A stretch of 64,000 bases of DNA. Source: Bin5 sp963662575 (lineage in GTDB: Bacteria; Chloroflexota; Anaerolineae; Caldilineales; Caldilineaceae). Positions 54,555-63,586 of the stretch are shown here, piece after piece. The position numbers and the translations under genes were made by a program. The stretch covers positions 3,782,001-3,846,000 of the forward strand of contig OY759723.1 of assembly GCA_963662575.1 (NCBI GenBank), written 5' to 3'. Numbering within the stretch: position 1 is the first letter of the stretch; every line of letters starts with the position of its first letter. The notes beneath the pieces are model-generated. The model was given only the letters and a program-made list of their open reading frames with translations, had not been told where the DNA came from and searched no databases.

Positions 54555-55316
54555 GGTGCCTCCTCCCTTGCGCCATTGCTGATTGGGAAGGGCAGATTAG
54601 ACCGCTCATAAGTTCGCTTCCTCCTGCGGATGATGCCCTTCGTACAGTCCAATCGGCAAGACGAGACCAGTATTAGGACTGAGTCGCGGGCCGCGCCGGG
54701 CTTCTGAAACGCGTTTGCCTAGCCAATATCGCCGTAGTAAAATGAGGGGCAGTCTCTCTAGGCTTTTCCTCTTGGACCCCTGTAGTCCGGTGAGTAGAGA
54801 GTCAGGGAGAGACACATACACTAGTGCAAAAAGCTGGCAAAATCGACAAATGTCATTGCCTGCAAATCTCCTCCATCGGAAGGCTTCTACAGCCAACGAG
54901 CCATATCGGGAACTGTGGTCGGCGAATTGGCTACCAGTTCCATCCCTCAGTTTTCCTACCTCACTTCGTTTTCAATGCCCAAGCATTGCCACGTCAAACC
55001 TTCGACGAATTGCCTTTCAATACATACCAATAGTTGGTGAGAGCCGCCAGAAAAAACAACCTCTGTCTGAGTTTCTTGGAAGTCTGCACATCCACCTTTC
55101 GATCCTTGCTACACAGCAGTTGCTTGCAGGTCGTAGGCATCTGTCAACGGGTGGGACTCTTACTACAACTGAATTGCTACATAGCGCCCGACTTTTATCA
55201 GGTTCAATGCTATGAGGAACAGAGGTTTTTCACTCTGTGTGACCCGACTTAGGAAACACTTGAAGAATCCTCTTCCCCCTCGGCGATCGAAGGTCCAAAT
55301 CTAAGGAGGCAGATCG
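54555..55316. other. Gene-poor region upstream of carbohydrate importer
   Basis: No convincing gene. Plus-strand frames reach 166 codons but lack any recognisable motif. A 7-bp inverted repeat GGAACTG/CAGTTCC lies near 54909-54944. The importer promoter must be here but could not be assigned. Confidence 0.4.
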
Positions 55317-56738
55317 ATGGAGAGCAAGCTACGAACCAGACGTGATTTTCTGAAAGGGACCGCAGTTGCTGCAGGCGCAGCCGTTTTGGCGGCATGTGCG
55401 CCTGCGCCGCAAGCCGCAGAAGATTCGGCCGGGTCCGGGGAGGAAATGCCCGCCACCGAAGAGATCCTGATTCGCTTTGCAATGTGGGACTGGTACGCGA
55501 ATACGCCGGGCGTGCGCTGGGATGAGTGGAATCAGACTGAAGCTTTCCCGATTTTCGAGGAAGAAAATCCCGGTACCAAGCTGGAGTGGGAACCGCTTGG
55601 CAGCGGCTGGCCAGACAAGATTCTTACCCAGATGGCGGCCGGCACCGCGCCCGACATCATCTCGACCTGGTCTCCCCACATCGATACCTGGGCCGAAAAA
55701 CACCAGCTCCTCGATCTGCAACCGTTAATCGATGTGGACATTCCCAACGCCGATGACATCTATATCGGCTTCGCCTGGGATCAGATGTGGGATCCCTTCA
55801 ACAATATCCGCATGGGCATGTTGTCCGACCTGGACATCACCAGCATCTACTACAACAAGACCGCGTTTGAGGAAGAAGGCCTGCCTCTGCCGACTGTCGA
55901 CTGGACGGAAGATGAATATCTCGTCGCAGCCGAGACGCTGACCACTCGCGATGACAGTGGCGAAATTACGCGCTGGGGCGGGCAGTTGCGTCCTGGGTTC
56001 TGGCTCAGCTATTCCTACCACGTGGAAACCCATGGCGGCGAGGTCCGCGACGAGGAAACTCGCATGATTTGCGGGTTGGGCGAACCAGAGGCACAAGAAG
56101 GCCTGGAATGGGTGCGTCGCTCGATGTGGGACCTCAACATCTTTGCCCAAAACAACCAGATGACGGCAACCGGTATTCCCAATATGTGGACCGGTTTGCT
56201 GCCGGCCGAAGTCGTTGCCATGGCCGAGCGCAGCGCCGACCAGTTCTTTGCGCTCGCCGAGAGCATTACCGAGTTCGAGTGGGACATTGCCCACATCCCG
56301 ACCGGCCCCAAAGACCGCGCCTGCATGGGCCTGCCTGACGAATGGGTGGTCTACAAGGGTGTCGTAGAAAGGGGCAACCACGACGAAGTCTGGGAGATGA
56401 TGAAGTGGTTGACGGGCGAATGGTACCAGGACAAGATCGCCACCGTCTCCGGCCGCATCCCTGGTCTGCTGGCTATGGCAGATTCCTGGGCCGGAACTCT
56501 GCGCCAAACTGACCCGAGACTGGAGAATGTTCGACTGGAAACGGTTGTCGAACAGCTGCAGATGGGTTATCCCCGGCGTGGACCCACTTTCCGATATCAG
56601 CAGATTGCAGAGGAGCTGATCAATCCGGCAGTCGATCAGGTCTTCATCGAAGGTAAGGCGCCAGTTTCCATATTCGAGGAAATCGGCCCTCAGGTAACCG
56701 AAGCGCAACAGGTGGAACTGGAGCGCGCGGCTGGTTAG
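55317..56738 (+). CDS. Family 1 extracellular solute-binding lipoprotein, Tat signal
   Basis: 473 residues. A twin-arginine motif RTRRDFLKG at 6-14 and a lipobox VLAAC (Cys27) mark a Tat-exported lipoprotein. The remainder is the MalE/UgpB-type solute-binding fold, with MAAGTAPDIISTW and ISSIYYNKTAF-like motifs (here ITSIYYNKTAFEEEGLPLP). AAGGAGG lies upstream of ATG. It serves the two CUT1 permeases downstream. Ligand probably an oligosaccharide or glycoside. Confidence 0.92.
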   Translation: MESKLRTRRDFLKGTAVAAGAAVLAACAPAPQAAEDSAGSGEEMPATEEILIRFAMWDWYANTPGVRWDEWNQTEAFPIFEEENPGTKLEWEPLGSGWPDKILTQMAAGTAPDIISTWSPHIDTWAEKHQLLDLQPLIDVDIPNADDIYIGFAWDQMWDPFNNIRMGMLSDLDITSIYYNKTAFEEEGLPLPTVDWTEDEYLVAAETLTTRDDSGEITRWGGQLRPGFWLSYSYHVETHGGEVRDEETRMICGLGEPEAQEGLEWVRRSMWDLNIFAQNNQMTATGIPNMWTGLLPAEVVAMAERSADQFFALAESITEFEWDIAHIPTGPKDRACMGLPDEWVVYKGVVERGNHDEVWEMMKWLTGEWYQDKIATVSGRIPGLLAMADSWAGTLRQTDPRLENVRLETVVEQLQMGYPRRGPTFRYQQIAEELINPAVDQVFIEGKAPVSIFEEIGPQVTEAQQVELERAAG

Positions 56739-56815
56739 TCGGGATTCGGCGACTGAGGCCGTTGGCTAAGCTCACGGCAGCATTCAATTTTCGCCAAGTT
56801 TCAATTCTGGCGTTT

Positions 56816-56841
56816 GGGGGTAGGGCCGCATCCCTACCCCC
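56816..56841 (+). promoter_or_regulatory. Intercistronic hairpin after binding-protein gene
   Basis: GGGGGTAGGG (56816-56825) and CCCTACCCCC (56832-56841) form a perfect 10-bp stem with a 6-nt loop. No U-tract follows. It sits between the binding protein and the first permease. Confidence 0.65.
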
Positions 56842-56972
56842 TGACCAGACCGTCGCCAGTCATCGCGCGCTTGCAGTTCGCGTCTTCTGCGAAACTTGAG
56901 TAAAACCATTCATGCCTTTTCTTAGGATTCAAGACCTGTTTATTGAAGAGACTACCAAGGGGAACGTGATCC

Positions 56973-57902
56973 GTGGCAGTTCAGCGTAGTTTGCCGGGCT
57001 TCGCCAAGCGGCGATTGACGCAGAGGACTGAAGACGTTCTCACCGCCTACCTCTGTCTGCTTCCCTGGATCATAGGCTTTCTGGTCTTCACATTGGGTCC
57101 GTTGGTCTTTTCGTTCGTATTGAGCTTCTTCCGCGCCGACCTCTTTACCCGCAACGTCTTCATTGGTCTCGAAAACTACCAGGATCTTGTACAGGATCCT
57201 CTCTTCCTCAAGAGCCTCCGCATAACTGCCGTCTATGCCTTCGTTTCTGTCCCTCTAGGCGCGGGCACGGCCCTGGCAGTCGCCCTCCTCCTCAACCAAA
57301 AGGTCGTTGGCCTCGGCGTGTGGCGAACGGTCTACTACCTGCCCTCCGTTATTTCGGGCGTGGCCGTCGCTGTCCTATGGATGCAGATTTTCAACCCTCG
57401 GATGGGCTTGATCAACAACGCCCTCAGACTGGTGGGAATTGATGGCCCCAGTTGGATTTTTGATTCCGACTGGGCGCTCACCTCACTGATCATCATGAGC
57501 CTGTGGGCCGTTGGCGCCAACATGCTGCTCTACCTTGCCGGTTTGCAGGGAATTCCTACTTATCTGTACGAAGCCGCCAAGATCGACGGCGCCAATGTCT
57601 TGCGGCGTTTCTGGCACGTGACGATTCCCATGCTAACCCCCACGATATTCTTCAACGTCGTGATCAGCTTGATTGCCGCGTTCCAGTTCTTTACCCAGTC
57701 ATTTATCATGACCAACGGCGGGCCAAACAACTCTACACTGAGCATGGTGCTGTTCCTGTACCGCAAAGCATTTCAGCAGACCCGCTTTGGCTATGCGTCC
57801 GCGGTGGCATGGGTTCTCTTTGGCATAATTATCGGTTTTACCCTTCTTTTCATACGCTCCTCAAGCCTATGGGTTTACTATGCGGGCGAGGAGAGGTCAT
57901 AG
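56973..57902 (+). CDS. Carbohydrate ABC permease (MalF/UgpA type)
   Basis: 309 residues, six helices. EAAKIDGANVLRRFWHVTIPML is the conserved EAA loop that docks the ATPase. FVFTLGPLVFSFVLSFF-like sequence opens the first helix. Start GTG 56973 has AAGGGG upstream. No ATPase gene is found in this cluster, so a shared MsmX/UgpC-type ATPase from elsewhere is inferred. Confidence 0.92.
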   Translation: MAVQRSLPGFAKRRLTQRTEDVLTAYLCLLPWIIGFLVFTLGPLVFSFVLSFFRADLFTRNVFIGLENYQDLVQDPLFLKSLRITAVYAFVSVPLGAGTALAVALLLNQKVVGLGVWRTVYYLPSVISGVAVAVLWMQIFNPRMGLINNALRLVGIDGPSWIFDSDWALTSLIIMSLWAVGANMLLYLAGLQGIPTYLYEAAKIDGANVLRRFWHVTIPMLTPTIFFNVVISLIAAFQFFTQSFIMTNGGPNNSTLSMVLFLYRKAFQQTRFGYASAVAWVLFGIIIGFTLLFIRSSSLWVYYAGEERS

Positions 57903-57941
57903 CGATGCTGCTCTTCGCTTGCGCCAGTTGAATAACTCAAG

Positions 57942-58814
57942 ATGCGAACAACGCTCGACGCTGCTTTCCTGAAAAACACCGGTCGAACCTGGCAACCGAT
58001 CCTGCGTCAGTTGGGGCTCCTCATCCTCATCCTTCCCGGCGCAAGTCTGTTTCTGATTCCCTGGCTGTGGATGCTCTCGACCGCAGGCAAGGAGACCGCC
58101 CTCATTTGGAAAACACCTCCGGTCTGGATTCCGCCCGTCTATCAATGGGAAAACTTTGTCAAAGCCTGGCTGCAAGGCGATTTCACGATCTACTATCTCA
58201 ACACATTCTACATCAGTGGAATGAACGTCATAGGCGTATTAGTCTCCAGCGTTCTGGCAGCCTACGCCTTTGCTCGCATCCGCTTTCCTGGCCGCGACAT
58301 ACTTTTCATAATCGTCCTCAGCACCATGATGCTGCCAAGGCAAGTGACGCTGATACCTCTCTATATGATCTTCAGTGAATTCGGGTGGATTAATACATTC
58401 AAACCCTTGATTGTACCGCTCTTTTTCGGGGATGCTTTCAGCATCTTCTTGTTGCGTCAATTCTTCTTGACTATCTCAAGGGAATTGGATGACGCCGCTC
58501 TTATCGATGGTTGCCGCCGCTTGGGCGTCCTTTTCCGAATTCTCCTTCCTCTCACAAGGCCGGCTCTGGCCGTTGTGGCAATATTCAATTTCACCTGGGC
58601 CTGGAACGAGTTCTTCACGCCTCTCATCTATCTGAACTCGCCAAAACTGTTCCCAATTACCTTGGGCCTGCACCGCTTCATAGGCCGAACCGAAGTCGAT
58701 ATCCAATTCTTGATGGCCATGACAATCGTCTCGACGCTCATACCAATTGCCATTTTCTTCCTAACTCAGCGATACTTCATTCAGGGTATCGTCATTACGG
58801 GAATCAAAGGCTGA
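57942..58814 (+). CDS. Carbohydrate ABC permease (MalG/UgpE type)
   Basis: 290 residues, six helices. ELDDAALIDGCRRLGVLFRILLPLTRPAL is the EAA loop. MLPRQVTLIPLYMIF and GWINTFKPLIVPLFFG are typical of MalG-like permeases. It starts 39 nt after the MalF-type gene and forms the channel with it. Confidence 0.93.
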   Translation: MRTTLDAAFLKNTGRTWQPILRQLGLLILILPGASLFLIPWLWMLSTAGKETALIWKTPPVWIPPVYQWENFVKAWLQGDFTIYYLNTFYISGMNVIGVLVSSVLAAYAFARIRFPGRDILFIIVLSTMMLPRQVTLIPLYMIFSEFGWINTFKPLIVPLFFGDAFSIFLLRQFFLTISRELDDAALIDGCRRLGVLFRILLPLTRPALAVVAIFNFTWAWNEFFTPLIYLNSPKLFPITLGLHRFIGRTEVDIQFLMAMTIVSTLIPIAIFFLTQRYFIQGIVITGIKG

Positions 58815-58931
58815 AACCCGCGCCAACAAGGAAGCCCGAGTCCTTCCATTGCGGCTAACAGGCACGCTCACTAGCACGAACGCAGCAGCCTGCCACACTC
58901 TTTAGACATCCAGGATAAGGAGAACACTCCA

Positions 58932-59729
58932 ATGCAAACAACGAAGACGGCTGAAAGCGAGAGCGGTTACAAAGCCCTGTCACAAGCACAGGTTGCCAGC
59001 TTCTGGGAAGACGGCTTTCTGGTTGTCGGCAAGGTACTCGAAGACGAGCTCATCGAAGAGATGCGCTGCGAGTATGATTCCGAGTTCGACCTTGCACGCA
59101 GCGGCCAACGCCCCGTTCGCAACCTGGCAGTTGGCGAAGAAGATCACGATCATGGCGAAGAAGACGAGCAGGAGATGCTGCAGTTCATGGGGATTTCCGA
59201 GTACAATCTTCGATTTCACCAACTGATCTATCATGATGCTATCCTCGACATCATCGATGATCTGGTCGGCCCCAATATCCAGCTGTTTCACAACCAGGCG
59301 CTTTACAAGCCGCCTCACCATGGCGGACCGATCTTTTGGCACCAGGATAACGCTTACTGGAAATGCCTGCCTGCCAATCTGGTCAGTTGCTGGCTCACTC
59401 TCGACGACGTCGACCTGCACAACGGTGCCATGCAGTTCATCCCCGGCTCGCACCTCCGCCCTATGATTCATGACCAGGCCCAGGGCAGCGATGTACTGCT
59501 CGACATGGGCAAACTGGTCGACGACAGCAAGGCCGTCGTTGGCGACCTGCCGGCAGGCGGCATCACGCTGCATCACTGTCAGACCCTGCACCGTACCGCG
59601 CCGAATACGACCGACCGCCAGCGCCGGGCGCTCGCCATCCACTTTATGACGCCTGGCACTAAAACGGCCAATACTGGAGAGACAATTCCTGTCTCATTCA
59701 GCCAGCCTATGCTTCGAATGCGCGTCTGA
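58932..59729 (+). CDS. Phytanoyl-CoA dioxygenase (PhyH) family protein
   Basis: 265 residues. The Fe(II) facial triad is visible: His137-x-Asp139 in FWHQDNAYW and a distal His (His220 in TLHRTAPN). Arg232 is a candidate for binding 2-oxoglutarate. An acidic, His-rich loop lies at 68-80. PhyH enzymes hydroxylate lipids, secondary metabolites or small amides; the substrate here is unknown. AAGGAG lies before ATG 58932. It follows the carbohydrate permeases and precedes a sugar kinase, so it may process the imported compound. Confidence 0.9.
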   Translation: MQTTKTAESESGYKALSQAQVASFWEDGFLVVGKVLEDELIEEMRCEYDSEFDLARSGQRPVRNLAVGEEDHDHGEEDEQEMLQFMGISEYNLRFHQLIYHDAILDIIDDLVGPNIQLFHNQALYKPPHHGGPIFWHQDNAYWKCLPANLVSCWLTLDDVDLHNGAMQFIPGSHLRPMIHDQAQGSDVLLDMGKLVDDSKAVVGDLPAGGITLHHCQTLHRTAPNTTDRQRRALAIHFMTPGTKTANTGETIPVSFSQPMLRMRV

Positions 59730-59832
59730 TCTCAACCAGGTCGAGGTCTGGGAAACTTGCTGGAAATCGAGAATAGAATTGGAAGAATCGAGGAAATCTG
59801 ATAGGCAGACGACGCTAAGCGAAGCAACCCAA

Positions 59833-60873
59833 ATGACTCCGGCTAGCCCCTTCCTGGCGGTGGGCAACTGTACACTGGACGACGTAGTTACCCCCGACGG
59901 GACAATCTCTCCGCGACAACTTGGCGGCAATGCCGTCTACGCAGCCGTTGGCATGCGCCTTTGGGGGGTGGATGTCAGCATCGTAAGCGTGGTCGGCTCC
60001 GACTATTCCAGCGAATGGCTCGAACGGTTGGCCGGCGCCGGTATCGACATTTCCGCAGTCGTTCGAATTGAGGAGCCGCACCTGCTGCGTTCGCGCGCAT
60101 TCTATTTTGCCGATGGCAGCCGCACCGACCGCGTCGAAGAGGCGCGCTCGACGCTGCCCGTTCATACCGGCGACATAATAGACCTGGAAAGCGAATATGC
60201 CGACACCGGCAGCCCCCTGCATCGCCGCATCTGGCCAAGCTTCTGCCCTGACCTTTCCCAGTGGGCCGACTTGGCGAGACACGCCTGCTTCGTCCATCTT
60301 GCTCCCGGTCCGCTTCCATGCAGCCGCGCCAACGCCGCCTTTCTCAAGCGGCTCCGGGGCGAAGACGTTGTGGTCAGCTTCGATTGGCCCTGGTGGGACT
60401 GGGACCGAGAGGCCCAAATCGACGCCAATTTGCTCAGAAATATCGATTTCCTGCTGCCTAGTATCGAGGAGCTTGCCATTCATGCCGATGCCGTGTTTGA
60501 AGCCGACAGTGGTACCGAAAAGCAGCAGGGGCACATTTTTGAAGCTGCTCAGCAGCTGCTCGCTCTCGGACCGCAGGGATTCGGCGTGAAAATGGGCGCG
60601 CGCGGTATGCGCTTGCTGCTGCAGGGCGAAGGGCATTGGAGTCAGATCCCTGCCTATCCCACCGAGGCAGTCGATCCAACTGGGGCCGGTGACGCCTTTT
60701 GCGGAGGGTTCCTGGTCGGGCTGGCACACACTGGCAGTCCGTTGCAGGCGGCACTTTACGGCGCGGTCTCTGCCTCATTCATCATCGAGGATTTCGGAGT
60801 ACTTCATGCCCTGAATGTCGAACCGGCACAAGCCCATTCAAGATTGCGGCAGTTGCGGGTTTCTCACCAGTGA
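59833..60873 (+). CDS. PfkB-family carbohydrate kinase
   Basis: 346 residues. QLGGNAVYAAVGMRLWG is the substrate-binding opening and DPTGAGDAFCGGF, with the catalytic aspartate, is the PfkB signature 2. It lacks signature 1 details that would fix the substrate. ATG 59833 is preferred; an in-frame TTG at 59779 adds 18 unconserved residues, and no strong ribosome site is seen at either. It probably phosphorylates the sugar brought in by the adjacent importer. Confidence 0.87.
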   Translation: MTPASPFLAVGNCTLDDVVTPDGTISPRQLGGNAVYAAVGMRLWGVDVSIVSVVGSDYSSEWLERLAGAGIDISAVVRIEEPHLLRSRAFYFADGSRTDRVEEARSTLPVHTGDIIDLESEYADTGSPLHRRIWPSFCPDLSQWADLARHACFVHLAPGPLPCSRANAAFLKRLRGEDVVVSFDWPWWDWDREAQIDANLLRNIDFLLPSIEELAIHADAVFEADSGTEKQQGHIFEAAQQLLALGPQGFGVKMGARGMRLLLQGEGHWSQIPAYPTEAVDPTGAGDAFCGGFLVGLAHTGSPLQAALYGAVSASFIIEDFGVLHALNVEPAQAHSRLRQLRVSHQ

Positions 60874-60881
60874 ATGGACGC

Positions 60882-60910
60882 TTGACAACATAATGTTGAT
60901 TTGTTACCTT
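60882..60910 (+). promoter_or_regulatory. Candidate promoter and palindrome upstream of family 5 binding protein
   Basis: TTGACA (60882-60887) is a perfect -35 box with a weak -10 (TACCTT, 60905-60910) at 17 bp. CAACATAATGTTG (60886-60898) is a perfect 6-bp palindrome around one base and overlaps the -35. It could be an operator for a dimeric repressor. Confidence 0.35.
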
Positions 60911-61025
60911 TGGCGCAGCGCTCCAGGCCGAACCGACATATGGTCCACGACGACTTCCACGTAGAAAACAACTGCATACCTGCCGTTTCGAACTGTCCTA
61001 ATTCACACAATTTGAGGAGATTGAC

Positions 61026-62684
61026 ATGAAATCTACGCAGAGTGTGATGAGGCTGGCATTGTTACTGGCTCTTGTCGGTTCTCTCCTGATTGCGTGCGTC
61101 GCGGCGCCGGCGGCCTCGACCGACTCCGCGCCGTCTGACGACGCAATGGCCGCTGAATCGTCAGAGAGCGAAGGGCCGAAGATGGGAGGAGTCGTGACCG
61201 GCTTTGTCTCTTCCGATCCGCTCAACTTTGACCCGGCCGCAATCGCAGGATGGGACCAGGGAGTCATTGCTCCCAATCTGCTGGAAGGTTTGTTCCGACT
61301 GTCACCGGATGGCCGTGAGATTGAACCCGCAGTAGCCGAAAGTTTTGAAGTATCCGACGACGGCAAGACATGGACATTCAACTTACGCGCTGGCGCGAAA
61401 TTTCACAACGGTCGTGAGATCACAGCCGATGACTTCAAGTACAGTTTCGAACGCGTGCTGAATCCGGAGACCAGAAGCCCCAAGGCATGGATGCTTTCGA
61501 TTGTAGTCGGCGCGCAGGAGTTCCAGGATGGCGCCGCCGATGAAGTCAGCGGAATCAGAGTCGTGGATGGGCAGACCCTGGAAATCGAGTTGGCGGAACC
61601 GTTGGCGCCGTTCAAATCGATGCTAGCCAGTATAAACTTGGCTGTCGTGCCCCAAGAAGAGGTGGAGAAGTGGGGCGAGGATTTCGGTCAGAATGTCGTA
61701 TCCGCCGGGCCATTCTCGCTGGGTGAGTGGAACCTCAACCAGGATGTCACGCTGAACGCGTTCGAGGACTACTGGAATGGACGTCCTTTCCTTGACGCGG
61801 TCATGTTCCGCTTTATCGGAGACGAGAACACACGCATCATTGAACTGGATGCCGGAAGATTGGACATGGCCTGGGTTCCTCCCGCCCATTGGGAGCGATT
61901 CAGCACAGATCCGGTCTACAAGGAAAAGTTGGGCTGGGCTGAGACTTTCCACACCGATTTCATTGCCGTAAACCTGGAAAATGAACCATTCGGCACGAAT
62001 CCCAAGCTGCGGCAGGCCGTCCGCTATGCTCTGGATCTGGATGCAATCATCGCCAGCTTGCAGGGTCGGGCCACTGTTGCCCAGGGCCTTCTGCCGCCAG
62101 GACTGCTCGGCTTTGATGCAGACGCGATGTTGAGCTATCCGACGAACCTGGATTCAGCCAGAGCATTGATGGCCGAGGCCGGCTTTGCCGACGGCGTCCC
62201 CGGCACGTTTGATGTTATTCTGCCGCCTTGGGGCAACTTGATTAAGATGCTCGAGATCTATCAGGCCAATCTGAAAGAGATCGGCATAAATATCGAGATT
62301 CGGCCCACTGAATTCGGGCCCTACATGGAAGCTTTGGAAACAGGCAGCTACGACCTGGCCTGGATGTACCGTGTGACCGACTATGCCGACCCGGATGGCT
62401 TCTACTTTCCGCTCATGCACTCCGACAATCTGGGCGCCGGCGGCAACTACGCCCGCTACGCCAACACAGACGTTGACGCCAATATCGCCGCCGCCCGCGC
62501 CACCGTCGACGATGCCGAACGCACCACGCTATACCAGGCCGTAGACGCCCAATTCGCCGAGGACCTGCCCTACATTCCGCTGACGCACAACATCTATGTT
62601 GACGTATCGCGACCCCGCGTGCAGAACTATGTCCCATCTCCGATGGATACACACATGTTCCACCGGGTTTGGGTAGAGGAATAG
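61026..62684 (+). CDS. Family 5 ABC solute-binding lipoprotein (peptide/nickel type)
   Basis: 552 residues. Signal peptide with lipobox LLIAC (Cys24), a Ser/Asp/Ala-rich linker to about 50, then the SBP_bac_5 domain: DGKTWTFNLRAGAKFHNGREITADDFKYSFERVL is the family signature region, and LRQAVRYALDLDAI is its second conserved block. GAGGAG precedes ATG 61026. Members bind oligopeptides, nickel or oligosaccharides. No Dpp-type permease genes follow inside the window. Confidence 0.92.
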   Translation: MKSTQSVMRLALLLALVGSLLIACVAAPAASTDSAPSDDAMAAESSESEGPKMGGVVTGFVSSDPLNFDPAAIAGWDQGVIAPNLLEGLFRLSPDGREIEPAVAESFEVSDDGKTWTFNLRAGAKFHNGREITADDFKYSFERVLNPETRSPKAWMLSIVVGAQEFQDGAADEVSGIRVVDGQTLEIELAEPLAPFKSMLASINLAVVPQEEVEKWGEDFGQNVVSAGPFSLGEWNLNQDVTLNAFEDYWNGRPFLDAVMFRFIGDENTRIIELDAGRLDMAWVPPAHWERFSTDPVYKEKLGWAETFHTDFIAVNLENEPFGTNPKLRQAVRYALDLDAIIASLQGRATVAQGLLPPGLLGFDADAMLSYPTNLDSARALMAEAGFADGVPGTFDVILPPWGNLIKMLEIYQANLKEIGINIEIRPTEFGPYMEALETGSYDLAWMYRVTDYADPDGFYFPLMHSDNLGAGGNYARYANTDVDANIAAARATVDDAERTTLYQAVDAQFAEDLPYIPLTHNIYVDVSRPRVQNYVPSPMDTHMFHRVWVEE

Positions 62685-62744
62685 GTCGCCAAACAGCCAC
62701 CAACGCCTAGGATCTGCACCTTGCACTCAGCGTCATGACGCAAT

Positions 62745-62783
62745 GCATGTCACTTGTTCTTTGACACGGAACAAGTGGCATGC
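62745..62783 (+). promoter_or_regulatory. Long hairpin between binding-protein and ECF-S-like genes
   Basis: GCATGTCACTTGTTC (62745-62759) and GAACAAGTGGCATGC (62769-62783) pair over 15 positions in RNA (one G-U) with a 9-nt loop. It overlaps a rejected ATG (62780) and ends before the AAGGGAGG ribosome site of the downstream gene, so it could control its translation or protect the upstream message. Confidence 0.65.
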
Positions 62784-62803
62784 ATCTTGAAAGGGAGGCA
62801 GAT

Positions 62804-63586
62804 GTGACTACTCAGATTTCGGGCGGCCGGCGAGGAGCGATCGCCGGCATACCAGTAGCGTACCTTGCGGTTTGGGCAGCTGTATATGCAGTTGCCTCGA
62901 TTTTGCCCGCCATCCCGCTGGTCGGCGGGGGCACCTTCGGCGGTCAAGAGTTTATCCTGACGCTGGCTGGCATCCTTTTTGGTCCAATCGCCGGCGCGAT
63001 TGCAGCTACAGTTGGCGGGTTGCTGGCAAGTTTCATCGGTCCAGCCACTGCATATTTCGGATTTGCCACCTTTTATCCCCACACGATAGGCGCGTTGGCA
63101 GCAGGACTGCTCATGCTGAATACGCGCAACGCACGCATTGCCACCTTAGTAATCTACGTGATAGCTTTGCTGGCTTGGCCGCTGTTACCCATGTTCTCGG
63201 CGATTGGAGGTTATGTCTACGCCAAAGCTGCCTACTGGCCTATGTATCTCACGGGTCTAGTCGGAATCTGGTTTTCGCCTTGGGCGGTCAGCAAAATTCG
63301 CGAGTTGCAACCTGTGCCCACCTCCATCGGCGTAGCCGTGATTTCATGGACAGCATACATGATCAACCATGTCTACCTGAGCCTGGGTTGGTCATTCCTT
63401 TTCCCTGAAGGCCCCGAACAATGGGTATTTGCCTTCTGGTCGGGCATCGTTCCTGGCCAACGGATCTTGTTAACCGTAATCTCAGTCGTTATAGGAGCAG
63501 CCGTGATCATAGGTTTGCATCGTGCCGGCATACGATTCGCAGCAAGTTCCGGTTCAATCTTGGCCGAAGAAGAATCAGAAGATTAG
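62804..63586 (+). CDS. Polytopic membrane protein resembling ECF transporter S component
   Basis: 260 residues with about seven predicted helices. GGTFGGQEFILTLAGILFGPIAGAIAATVGGLLASFIGP follows the pattern of ECF S components (a small-residue-rich helix after FGP). The identity of the ligand is not readable, and no ECF ATPase or T component is in view. Start GTG 62804 has AAGGGAGG 5-6 nt upstream; an in-frame ATG at 62780 falls within a strong hairpin. The last 15 residues are acidic. Confidence 0.5.
   Translation: MTTQISGGRRGAIAGIPVAYLAVWAAVYAVASILPAIPLVGGGTFGGQEFILTLAGILFGPIAGAIAATVGGLLASFIGPATAYFGFATFYPHTIGALAAGLLMLNTRNARIATLVIYVIALLAWPLLPMFSAIGGYVYAKAAYWPMYLTGLVGIWFSPWAVSKIRELQPVPTSIGVAVISWTAYMINHVYLSLGWSFLFPEGPEQWVFAFWSGIVPGQRILLTVISVVIGAAVIIGLHRAGIRFAASSGSILAEEESED

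Noticed and set aside
54606..55252. Frames up to 166 codons upstream of the carbohydrate importer
   Set aside because: Translations look random and no family or start signal was recognised.
55725..56708. Minus-strand open frame of about 327 codons opposite the Tat lipoprotein gene
   Set aside because: Antisense shadow of a clear solute-binding protein, with no motif of its own.
59815..60729. Minus-strand open frame of about 304 codons opposite the PfkB kinase
   Set aside because: Antisense shadow of a gene with intact PfkB motifs; no independent support.
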